Assembly: GCF_049670895.1 (NCBI RefSeq)
Contig: NZ_CP187170.1
Strand: one strand, 5' to 3'
From: Pasteurella sp049670895
GTDB lineage: Bacteria; Pseudomonadota; Gammaproteobacteria; Enterobacterales; Pasteurellaceae
Length of the DNA stretch: 64,000 bases
In this document: positions 24,411 through 32,351 of the stretch, in pieces
Layout: each line of letters starts with the position of its first letter
Numbering within the stretch: position 1 is the stretch's first letter
Translations under genes and position numbers: made by a program
The notes under the pieces: generated by a model
The model's database searches: none
Told to the model about the DNA's origin: nothing
The model's input: only the letters and a program-made list of their open reading frames with translations

Positions 24411-25529
24411 ATGGATCAACAACTCTCAATTTTATTACGCCTATTACAAATTCCCCGTTTGGGACCGACTCGCATTCAACAATTATTAGCCCATCATGAT
24501 ATTCATCATTTATTTGATTATGAGCGTGATGAGTTTTATCAAATGGGCTGGAATGAACAACAAGTCGAACGCTGGTTTTACCCAGAAATGAAATATATTG
24601 AACCCGCTTTCCGTTGGGGATCGAAAAAGGATAACCAAATTATTCATCTTTTTGATCCACGCTATCCTGAACTGTTAAAGCACATTGATGGTGCTCCGCC
24701 TGTCTTGTTCGTGAAAGGCAATGTGGACGCATTATCTGTGCAACAAATTGCCATGGTTGGCAGTCGGCATTGCTCTCGTTATGGCGAATATTGGGCAAAA
24801 CACTTTGCTACCGATTTTGCCGTGGCAGATATTGTCGTAACCAGTGGCTTGGCATTAGGCATTGATGGATTTTGCCATCAAGCCGTAGTGGATATAAAAG
24901 GGAAAACCATTGCCGTGCTAGGCAGTGGCTTGGAAGAGGTGTATCCCACAAAACACCGTGCATTAGCCGATCAAATTCTTGAACAGCAAGGTGCCTTAGT
25001 TTCGGAATTATTGCCTTATCAGCCCCCTGTTCCCGAAAATTTCCCTCGCCGTAATCGGATTATTAGTGGCTTATCCCTCGGCACCTTAGTGATTGAAGCC
25101 TCGGAACGAAGTGGATCTTTAATTACCGCACGTTATGCCCTAGAACAAAATCGAGATGTGTTTGCCGTGCCTGGCAACATTCAAAATGAATTTAGCCAAG
25201 GTTGCCACAAACTGATCAAACAAGGTGCCATGCTGGTGGAAAATGCACAAGATGTGTTAGACAATCTCTCGCCCCATATTTTTAGTCATGTCAAACGCCC
25301 TTATGATATTTTCTCTCGCTCCACCCCCACCCCTTTGGTGAAAACCACACCGCAACTGAGTTTGCCAGAGTATCCCGACCTTTACGCCAAAATTGGCTAC
25401 ACCCCCATCAGCATTGATGACTTATCCCGAAAACTCGATCTCTCCATTGATGCCTTATTAGTTCAGCTCCTTGCTTTAGAATTACAAGATCTCATTGTGG
25501 CGGAAAATGGCTTATATAAACGTAATTAA
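24411..25529 (+). CDS. dprA: DNA-processing protein DprA
   Basis: A transformation-dedicated RecA loader that binds incoming single-stranded DNA. I start it at the ATG at 24411, where GAGGAAC lies 8 nt upstream, giving 372 residues. The reading frame open from 24285 begins inside the nap terminator hairpin and is not credible. The Rossmann-fold core shows MVGSRHCSRYG, TSGLALGIDGFCH, VLGSGLEEVYP, SELLPYQPP, FPRRNRIISGLS and EASERSGSLITARYALEQ. A C-terminal winged-helix domain (about 310-372) follows. Expression is probably controlled by CRP and Sxy through the upstream site. Confidence 0.95.
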   Translation: MDQQLSILLRLLQIPRLGPTRIQQLLAHHDIHHLFDYERDEFYQMGWNEQQVERWFYPEMKYIEPAFRWGSKKDNQIIHLFDPRYPELLKHIDGAPPVLFVKGNVDALSVQQIAMVGSRHCSRYGEYWAKHFATDFAVADIVVTSGLALGIDGFCHQAVVDIKGKTIAVLGSGLEEVYPTKHRALADQILEQQGALVSELLPYQPPVPENFPRRNRIISGLSLGTLVIEASERSGSLITARYALEQNRDVFAVPGNIQNEFSQGCHKLIKQGAMLVENAQDVLDNLSPHIFSHVKRPYDIFSRSTPTPLVKTTPQLSLPEYPDLYAKIGYTPISIDDLSRKLDLSIDALLVQLLALELQDLIVAENGLYKRN

Positions 25530-25673
25530 CCCAAGGGCAGGCGTTTTCTGCCCCTGTTGTGTGTGAAAAGACATCTTCTCACAAAGAGGGATAAAAGAGG
25601 CGGAATGATTTGTAAAGAAATTTCACAAAATTTGCAGTAAAATAACCGCACTTTTAACTCATTTCTGAACACT

Positions 25674-26546
25674 ATGCCAATTTCTAAACAAAAATGGATT
25701 GCCTACGCACAACTCATGCGATTTGATAAGCCAATAGGAACCTTGTTATTACTTTGGCCAACCCTTTGGGCATTATTTTTATCCGTCAAGGGAATACCAA
25801 ATGTATCGGTATTGACGATTTTTGTGCTGGGTGTGATGTTTATGCGAGCAGCAGGTTGCGTGATTAATGATTATGCGGATCGCCATATTGACGGCAAAGT
25901 TAAACGCACCTCCAAACGCCCCCTTGCCACAGGTGCAGCCACCCCACAAGAAGCCAAATGGCTGTTTGCTTTACTTGTTTTTTGCTCGTTTATTTTAGTG
26001 TTATTTTTAAATCTCTATGCCATCGCCCTTTCCGTGATTGCCGTGGCATTGGCGTTCATCTACCCCTTTATGAAACGCTACACCCACTTACCACAACTGT
26101 TTTTAGGCATGGCATTTGGTTGGTCCATTCCCATGGCATACGGTGCCAGCATTGAAGCCTTGCCACTGGAATGTTGGCTACTGTTTTTCGCCAATTTAGC
26201 TTGGACAGTGGCGTACGACACCCAATACGCTATGGTAGATCGGGACGACGATTTACGCATTGGGGTCAAATCCACCGCCATTTTGTTCGCCCAATATGAC
26301 AACAAAATCATCTCATTACTGCAAATTCTCACCCTGTGTTTTTTAGGCACCATAGGCTACCTTTCACAACTGCACATCAGTTATTTTGCTGTGCTATTTA
26401 TCGCCACCTTATTTTTCGTTTACCAATGCAAACTCATCAAAGACCGAGAACGAGAATCCTGCTTTAAAGCCTTTTTAAACAACAACTACTTCGGGGCAAT
26501 GGTGTTTGTAGCATTTTTGTGTGGGATATTTGCAAACAAATTGTGA
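25674..26546 (+). CDS. ubiA: 4-hydroxybenzoate octaprenyltransferase UbiA
   Basis: An inner-membrane prenyltransferase that joins polyprenyl diphosphate to 4-hydroxybenzoate, the second step of ubiquinone synthesis. The 290 residues show the two Asp-rich diphosphate-binding motifs, NDYADRHID (about residues 63-71) and DRDDDLRIG (about 183-191), with seven or more membrane helices. The length equals E. coli UbiA. An uptake sequence sits at 25645-25653 in the leader. No ubiC is adjacent. Its 3' end converges on the hsdR end, 43 bp away. Confidence 0.95.
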   Translation: MPISKQKWIAYAQLMRFDKPIGTLLLLWPTLWALFLSVKGIPNVSVLTIFVLGVMFMRAAGCVINDYADRHIDGKVKRTSKRPLATGAATPQEAKWLFALLVFCSFILVLFLNLYAIALSVIAVALAFIYPFMKRYTHLPQLFLGMAFGWSIPMAYGASIEALPLECWLLFFANLAWTVAYDTQYAMVDRDDDLRIGVKSTAILFAQYDNKIISLLQILTLCFLGTIGYLSQLHISYFAVLFIATLFFVYQCKLIKDRERESCFKAFLNNNYFGAMVFVAFLCGIFANKL

Positions 26547-26547
26547 G

Positions 26548-26588
26548 CTGTCATTATACAAATGGATAGCGGTTTCTCGCCATGACAG
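26548..26588. repeat. Short inverted repeat at the ubiA-hsd boundary
   Basis: CTGTCAT (26548-26554) and ATGACAG (26582-26588) bracket the ubiA-hsdR junction. There is no T-tract, so it is a poor terminator. It could be a remnant boundary of the restriction locus or chance. Confidence 0.3.
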
Positions 26589-26589
26589 A

Positions 26590-29500
26590 TTAACATTTCT
26601 GTTTAATGGCTTGATAGATCATCTCCAAAACTTGTTCAAAGGATTGCTCACTATTTTGTAACAATAGCTCAGCTAAATTTTTGTATGAACTTAATGCTCG
26701 AATGATGGCTTTTTTGACGGCATCGGTCAATTTACCTTTCTTCGCAATCACAAAACTGTTTGTTTTAATTTGTGCGATAAGATCTTCGTCTTGTTCTAAC
26801 TGTTCTACTAAGTGGTTAATAAAGTGTACAATGTCATCTTCTGGAGCAAGATCACCAAAAGTTGCTGACATTTTCTTGATAATTTCTCGTAGATAATCAC
26901 GGCTACTTGGATTTCCCTGAATGATGTTATCAGGTAAAGGTTGAACAGGTATTGGCTCACTAACCGCCCCTGGCTCAGGCAATGTTGTATCGTAGGTTTT
27001 GATTTTATATCCACTTAACACTAATCCTGAAATATCCACTTCATCAGGGGGAACTCCATCTAGGCGTTTCGCAAGCAATTTACTAAAAGAGGCGAAATTC
27101 TCTAGTTCACTATCGTTGAAATCAATTAACTGGGCAATATACGCATAAATTCGGCTAAATTTGGCTAAGTTTCCTTTAAATTGTAATAGGGTTTTTAAAT
27201 TCGCATCGGCTTCTACTCGGCGTAATTCTGCTTGATTTTTTCCATTTTCATTACCCACGTCCACCGCCTCTTGGTAAGCTTTTTCCCATTGTTTAACGTT
27301 TTCTTTCAGTTCAGATAAACGCTGATTAAAAAGGGCGGTAGCACGATTAGTGGCATGATATAAGGCGTCATGCTGTTTATGATCATAAGGATCTTTTTTG
27401 AGTAGTAATTTCGTGTCAAATTTTGCCAGCTTATATTGTTCTAAATCTTGAGCATCATAAATTTCAAGTTTATCTAACTCATCTTTTAAGTTATAAACCA
27501 CGTTAGGATCTTGCACTGTTTCTATGACTGCCCCTTGATCATATTTCAAAAATGCGGCTTGAATCACTTCGGGTTTATTCACAAAGTCAATAATGAAGGT
27601 TTGATCTTTGCCGGCAAAAGTGCGGTTTAATCTGGAATAGGTTTGCACAATTTCCACTTCATTTGCGATCTTTTTATCAATGTACATTGCACATAATCTA
27701 GGTTGATCAAAACCTGTTTGAAATTTGTTTGCTACCACCATCACACGATAGTCATTGCGATCAAATACCTTACGTAAATCCGAGCTAGGCAAATTCTCGT
27801 TCATCGAATATTCTGAATATTCTGTGTTCTCATCGGTTGTAAAAATTTCATCGACATTGTGATCATCGCTATGCCGAATATCTTTCCCCAACAACTTGCC
27901 TGAAAATGCCACTAAGGTTCGATAATGTTGATAGTCAGGGTGCCCGCTTAAAAAATTATCTAAGGCTAATTTATAACGCACCGCAGCAGGGCGAGAGGCG
28001 GTGACAATCATTGCCTTGGCTTCACCATTAAGTAAATGTGCCACATTATGATGGAAATGCTCCATAATAAACCGCACTTTTTGGGTCACGTTAGTAGCAT
28101 GTAGATTTGCCCATTTAGCCAGCGTGCGTTTTGCTTGTTTAACTTCAACTCGATGGGAATTATCTACCGCATCACCACTTAATTTATAGGCAGTCTCATA
28201 GGGCATATAGCCTTTCAACACATCTAAAATAAAGCCTTCTTCAATGGCTTGCCGCATCGTGTATTTATGGAAAGCTTGCGGCAAACCTTCCGCATTTGGA
28301 CGACCAAATAGCGAGTAAGTTGAATGTTTTGGTGTGGCAGTAAAGGCAAAATGGCTGATATTTTTTGACTGAACACGGGCTTTCTGAATTTTTTCCAATA
28401 ATTCTTCAATGGTCAAATTCGCCATTTCCTCCTTTGATTGTAAAGAAAGCGTTGCCTGTAATTTAGAGGCAGTTGGCCCTGTTTGTGAATTATGTGCTTC
28501 ATCAATAATCACCGCAAAACGACGCTCTTTAAGCGAGGTATTGGTTAAAATTGCTTCCATCACAAAAGGAAAGGTTTGAATCGTGACAATAATGATAGGG
28601 CTTGAGCCAAGCAATGCTTCTTCCAGTTGTGCACTTTTCGATTTTCCGACCTGTTCTTTATCTGTTCGATTAATGGCTGCAATTAAGCCACGTTGATGAT
28701 CTAATTGTTTAATCGCATCTTGTAATTGAGCATCAAGCACAGTTCGGTCAGTCACCACAATCGCAGAATGGAAATAAGGCTCACCATTGGGATGGCGTAA
28801 CTTCACTAAACTATGTGCCGTCCACGCAATGGTTGAGGTTTTGCCTGAGCCTGCACTATGCTCAAACAAATAATTCTGTCCTGAACCCTGTGCTTTACAA
28901 TCGGCGAGCATTTTGGTTACTGCATCAAACTGATGATAACGAGGGAAAATCAATCGTTTGACTTTAGTATAACGAGATAGGCTGTCCACTTTTTCCTTTT
29001 CTTCCCAATACACAAAAGAGTGGAAAATACGTAACCAATTTTCAGGTTTGCACACAATCTGCCAGAAATAAGAGGTCGCATATTGCCCTTGCTCAGCGGG
29101 AGGATTGCCTTTATGCCCATGATTACCTTGATTGAAGGGGAGAAAGAACGTGTTCTGCCCATCTAATTTAGTCGTCATTTCAATTTCGTCTTCTGTCATT
29201 GCAAAATGGACAATGGCACCACGTTTATCAGTTAATAAAGGTTCTTTGTGACGAGCTTTATCCATTGGTAAGCGATCTGTGCGATATTGTTGCTTAGCGT
29301 CTTCTAGGCTTTGCGTAAAGACAGATTTCAGCTCTACGGTAGCAACAGGCAACCCATTGATAAACATCACTAAATCAATACGATGTAATGCTGATTCACT
29401 GCCTACTACTTTGACGGAATACACTAATTCAGGCACCACACGTAAGCGGTTAGCTTCAAAATCGAAACGCACTTTTTCATTACGTTCATCCTCAGGTTCC

Positions 29501-29805
29501 GATTGGCTGAGCCGAATATTGCCTACCCCAGCAAAATTAAAGCCTTTGCGTAAAATTTCAAGAGTGCCTTTATTTTCAAGTTCACAATCTAAGCGTTTTA
29601 GCACCTCTTCACGGAAAGAAGCACCGCGGTTTTGTAAACGTGTCCATTTTTCAGGTTGTGTGGTTTCAATCCAGGCCCACAAATCAGCTTCATATATTGC
29701 AAATTTTTTGTTGTATTGACGGCTTTCTCCAATCAACCAACCTTGCTTGGCTAGTGCCTGAATAATATGGTGTTGGAAATCCTTTTCTTTTGGATCACAA
29801 AACAT
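26590..29805 (-). CDS. hsdR: Type I restriction enzyme, restriction subunit HsdR
   Basis: The ATP-dependent translocase and nuclease of a type I restriction-modification system; it cuts foreign DNA lacking the methyl mark. I use the ATG at 29805 with AAGGAG 6 nt upstream, giving 1071 residues; the open frame continues to a TTG at 29832. The nuclease motif lies near the N-terminus: Asp144 and VELKS (Glu158, Lys160). The SF2 motor has Walker A EHSAGSGKTS (about 315-324), the DEAH box IIDEAHNSQTG, FTATPK, and the ANKFQTGFDQP motif. The reading frame is intact, so the subunit looks functional. Two exact uptake sequences lie inside (27618, 28071). It lies 44 bp downstream of hsdS. Confidence 0.95.
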   Translation of the reverse strand: MFCDPKEKDFQHHIIQALAKQGWLIGESRQYNKKFAIYEADLWAWIETTQPEKWTRLQNRGASFREEVLKRLDCELENKGTLEILRKGFNFAGVGNIRLSQSEPEDERNEKVRFDFEANRLRVVPELVYSVKVVGSESALHRIDLVMFINGLPVATVELKSVFTQSLEDAKQQYRTDRLPMDKARHKEPLLTDKRGAIVHFAMTEDEIEMTTKLDGQNTFFLPFNQGNHGHKGNPPAEQGQYATSYFWQIVCKPENWLRIFHSFVYWEEKEKVDSLSRYTKVKRLIFPRYHQFDAVTKMLADCKAQGSGQNYLFEHSAGSGKTSTIAWTAHSLVKLRHPNGEPYFHSAIVVTDRTVLDAQLQDAIKQLDHQRGLIAAINRTDKEQVGKSKSAQLEEALLGSSPIIIVTIQTFPFVMEAILTNTSLKERRFAVIIDEAHNSQTGPTASKLQATLSLQSKEEMANLTIEELLEKIQKARVQSKNISHFAFTATPKHSTYSLFGRPNAEGLPQAFHKYTMRQAIEEGFILDVLKGYMPYETAYKLSGDAVDNSHRVEVKQAKRTLAKWANLHATNVTQKVRFIMEHFHHNVAHLLNGEAKAMIVTASRPAAVRYKLALDNFLSGHPDYQHYRTLVAFSGKLLGKDIRHSDDHNVDEIFTTDENTEYSEYSMNENLPSSDLRKVFDRNDYRVMVVANKFQTGFDQPRLCAMYIDKKIANEVEIVQTYSRLNRTFAGKDQTFIIDFVNKPEVIQAAFLKYDQGAVIETVQDPNVVYNLKDELDKLEIYDAQDLEQYKLAKFDTKLLLKKDPYDHKQHDALYHATNRATALFNQRLSELKENVKQWEKAYQEAVDVGNENGKNQAELRRVEADANLKTLLQFKGNLAKFSRIYAYIAQLIDFNDSELENFASFSKLLAKRLDGVPPDEVDISGLVLSGYKIKTYDTTLPEPGAVSEPIPVQPLPDNIIQGNPSSRDYLREIIKKMSATFGDLAPEDDIVHFINHLVEQLEQDEDLIAQIKTNSFVIAKKGKLTDAVKKAIIRALSSYKNLAELLLQNSEQSFEQVLEMIYQAIKQKC

Positions 29806-29849
29806 GGTTTTCTCCTTATCGGATAGGGTCAACTCTCATCACTCTTGAT

Positions 29850-31238
29850 TTAATTTGATTTTTCGTACGATGAGCTTTCGTTCATCAAATCACAATTGAT
29901 GATTTCCTGATGGGCTAAAGCCCATCCTACGTTCTCCATTTTTCGCACATCAATTTTCCCTGTTACGGCGTGGGCAATGATTGAGGCACGATATTCTTTT
30001 AATTTTTCAATCAGTGCGGTTTGTTTTTGGATGATTTTGTCAATTTTTTGGTTTTCTTTTTCTAAATAATTAACGATTTGGTTTTGTTCGGTAATTGGGG
30101 GAATTGGAAATGATGTATTAGCAATTTGATAAAAATTCATTCCTTCTCTATTTGCTCCAGTTTGTTGCAATGCAATAACGGTTTGTCCAAATGAAGAAAT
30201 CCAAAAAAAATGCATCATTTCAGGTAAAATTTTATCATTACATCTAATTATGCATACGTGTTGATTTACGTTTGCAGGTGGAAAATTATCAGGGTAAATG
30301 CAACATCTACCAATAGAACCGCCAGTAATATTAAGCAGAATATCTTTAGCAAGAACTCTTGTGTTTTTCATCTCATTATCAATGGATTCAGAAATAAAAG
30401 TTTTTTCTGTTATATCTATTCCATTATTAAAAATATTTTGGCTTCTTAAAAATAATATTCCAAAATCAGTATAAACAGCAGCTCCCCCCAAAGGTGTTTT
30501 TCCACTACCAATTTTAGTTGTCAAATTTTTAATTTTCCCAACAACCCAATGCTCAGGCACTTCTCCCAACCATTCCACGCCACTGTCTTTCATTGCGGCA
30601 TTGGGATTTAGCCCTTTGGTGACAGCGTGGGAGATAATTGATTTACGTTGTTCTTCCAATAGGGCAATCAGCTTTTCTTGTTTGGCAATGAGCTGATCGA
30701 TTTTTTGGGTTTCGCTATCAAGATAATCAGCGATTTGGGTTTGTTCGGCGAGGGGAGGGAATACAAGTGGAACATTTTTAGATGTAGCCCATCTAAAATC
30801 AGTTGAACGAACCCGAATTCCTTTCGCTAAACTTGAAATATATCCTGACAATGCCATTGTTCTAAAAAAATAACAGAAAAAAGTATTATTTAAATTTTGA
30901 TTTGGATATAAAACGGTATAAACAGGCGTTGATTTTCCTGAATATTCAGCAATACCAATTGTGCCTGCAAAAGCGTCCATTTCGTGAATAACAAGATCAC
31001 CTTTGTGAATATGTTGGTATCCGTGTTCTTGAATAGAATTTGTAAATCCTTCAGTTCTACGATATTTGCGTAACGTTACTTGACCATCTCGAAATGCAGT
31101 AATGATTTCATCATTTTGTAATGCTGGTTCTTGACGGTAATTATATATATGTTTAGTTCGCACAATTTCCCAATGCTTAGGCACATCCCCCAGCCATTCC
31201 ACGCCGCTATTTTTATATTCTTGATACTGTTTAAACAT
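29850..31238 (-). CDS. hsdS: Type I restriction-modification specificity subunit HsdS
   Basis: The DNA-recognition subunit that fixes the target sequence for HsdM and HsdR. Its 462 residues have two target recognition domains, each opened by a matching motif (SGVEWLGDVPKHW near residue 10, SGVEWLGEVPEHW near 220). Each is closed by a coiled-coil spacer (QKIDQLIAKQEKLIALLEEQ in the first, QKIDKIIQKQTALIEKLKEY in the second). AAGGAAAAAT precedes the ATG at 31238. The last 30 or so residues, from MENVGWALAHQE onward, fall on a REP-like palindrome and look like an acquired tail. An A8 run lies inside the gene near 30203. Target sequence unknown. Confidence 0.93.
   Translation of the reverse strand: MFKQYQEYKNSGVEWLGDVPKHWEIVRTKHIYNYRQEPALQNDEIITAFRDGQVTLRKYRRTEGFTNSIQEHGYQHIHKGDLVIHEMDAFAGTIGIAEYSGKSTPVYTVLYPNQNLNNTFFCYFFRTMALSGYISSLAKGIRVRSTDFRWATSKNVPLVFPPLAEQTQIADYLDSETQKIDQLIAKQEKLIALLEEQRKSIISHAVTKGLNPNAAMKDSGVEWLGEVPEHWVVGKIKNLTTKIGSGKTPLGGAAVYTDFGILFLRSQNIFNNGIDITEKTFISESIDNEMKNTRVLAKDILLNITGGSIGRCCIYPDNFPPANVNQHVCIIRCNDKILPEMMHFFWISSFGQTVIALQQTGANREGMNFYQIANTSFPIPPITEQNQIVNYLEKENQKIDKIIQKQTALIEKLKEYRASIIAHAVTGKIDVRKMENVGWALAHQEIINCDLMNESSSYEKSN
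29903..29933. repeat. REP-like palindrome within the 3' end of hsdS
   Basis: GATGGGCT (29909-29916) pairs perfectly with AGCCCATC (29919-29926) and is followed by CTACGTT. On the minus strand it reads GTAGGATGGGCTTTAGCCCAT, written here as GTAGGAT then GGGCTTTAGCCCAT. It encodes VGWALAH in HsdS. A related copy lies at 31279-31303. Confidence 0.75.
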
Positions 31239-31278
31239 ATTTTTCCTTATGGTTGACCTGAAGCGATGATGCTTAAAT

Positions 31279-31303
31279 TGCTGGGCTAACGCCCCGCCTA
31301 CGT
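31279..31303. repeat. Second REP-like element upstream of hsdS
   Basis: On the minus strand this stretch reads GTAGGCGGGGCGTTAGCCCAG, matching the copy at 29903-29933 in the GTAGG opening, the GGGC core and TTAGCCCA. Its stem is imperfect. It lies between the Bro-N gene and the hsdS start, 40 bp before the hsdS ATG. Confidence 0.65.
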
Positions 31304-31365
31304 TGCTATGTTGTTGCCTTGCGATTGTTTGAAATTTTTAAAACGTCGTTAAAATCAACCGCACT

Positions 31366-32226
31366 TTACTTGTCGTCCTTGTCCTGTTCAATCACTTGGC
31401 TGACATTGCCAATGAGCTTACCCAAATCAATGGCGTTTTTAGACGTAATCACAGGTTGTCCTGTTTGTTGCTCAATTTCTTTTCTTGCGTTGCCTGCGAT
31501 GGCGCCACCGCGTTTTGCCACTTGCTTGTTTTCTTCTAATCCTTGTGGATTTGTGGCGTTGGTGAGTTCTGTGGTGGTCGCCTCTGCCAGCATATTTAGC
31601 ACCAGTTCAAGGGTGCTCATATTATCTCGCAGATTTTCTTTTTTCAGCCCTTTGTGATCTTTGTATTCTCGCGTGCTCATGCCCGACCAAGCTTTGGTGA
31701 TTTCATTGGTCAGAATGGCATACTCTCGCCCTTCTTTAACGCCGTGTTCTTGCCAAACATCGGTTAATTCTTTTCTCACTTGAATGGCTTGCAATCGTTG
31801 GTTGATCCACTCTTTGCTATAACCTTTTTTGAGGTAAGTGGCTAAGGCTCTATCAATGCTGAGCTCTGGGTCAATAATTTCGTCAATACGTTCTTTGCCC
31901 ACCTCCGCTAACCACATTTTAAAGGGCTCCGCTTTGGGCGACGGAATGGATTGAATAATACGGAAAATGCCTTGCATATCTGCCACGTCGGTTTCTCTCA
32001 TTTTTCCGTCGGGCGCTCGAAGTTTCAACTGTCGACAAATTGTCGACAGTTCACTTTGCTCTTCTTCCGTCATTCTTTTTTTCACACGATACCAATAATC
32101 TCGAGGATTTTTACTTTCCGTCAATGCCCCCACCACATCAATGATGCTGAAATACCATTCTTCTTGTTCGCTATGCCACACCGAACGAATTTGGTTACCT
32201 TCAAATAATTTAATTGCGTTGTTCAT
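31366..32226 (-). CDS. Bro-N domain protein with DinD-like C-terminal region
   Basis: The 286 residues begin with a Bro-N-type DNA-binding domain (VWHSEQEEWYFSIIDVVGAL, about 16-35; RDYWYRVKKRM). They end in a region resembling E. coli DinD, the DNA-damage-inducible protein that inhibits RecA: LTNEITKAWSGMSTREYKDH (about 168-187), GLKKENLRDNMSTLELVLNMLAEA, and NARKEIEQQTGQPV. It lies between hsdM and hsdS on the same strand and so probably belongs to the hsd transcript. Genes of this type recur inside type I loci, but their function there is not established. No LexA box is visible upstream. An uptake sequence overlaps its stop codon (31358-31366). Confidence 0.82.
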   Translation of the reverse strand: MNNAIKLFEGNQIRSVWHSEQEEWYFSIIDVVGALTESKNPRDYWYRVKKRMTEEEQSELSTICRQLKLRAPDGKMRETDVADMQGIFRIIQSIPSPKAEPFKMWLAEVGKERIDEIIDPELSIDRALATYLKKGYSKEWINQRLQAIQVRKELTDVWQEHGVKEGREYAILTNEITKAWSGMSTREYKDHKGLKKENLRDNMSTLELVLNMLAEATTTELTNATNPQGLEENKQVAKRGGAIAGNARKEIEQQTGQPVITSKNAIDLGKLIGNVSQVIEQDKDDK

Positions 32227-32239
32227 TCTTTTTCCTTGC

Positions 32240-32342
32240 TTATTTTGCTTAAAAACTTGCTTAGCTAATTAAAATTATTATAAATCAAATAGTTGTAAAT
32301 AAATAATGTCCTTGCTTAGCAAGCATAAAAACTTGCTTAACT
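32240..32342. repeat. Direct repeats in the hsdM to Bro-N gene spacer
   Basis: Two near-identical AAAAACTTGCTTA(G/A)CT units (about 32258-32273 and 32327-32342) lie in this AT-rich spacer, with further CTTGCTTA copies and a small CTTGCTTAGCAAG dyad near 32312. They could mark a past insertion or a binding site. Confidence 0.5.
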
Positions 32343-32351
32343 TTGTTGGCA

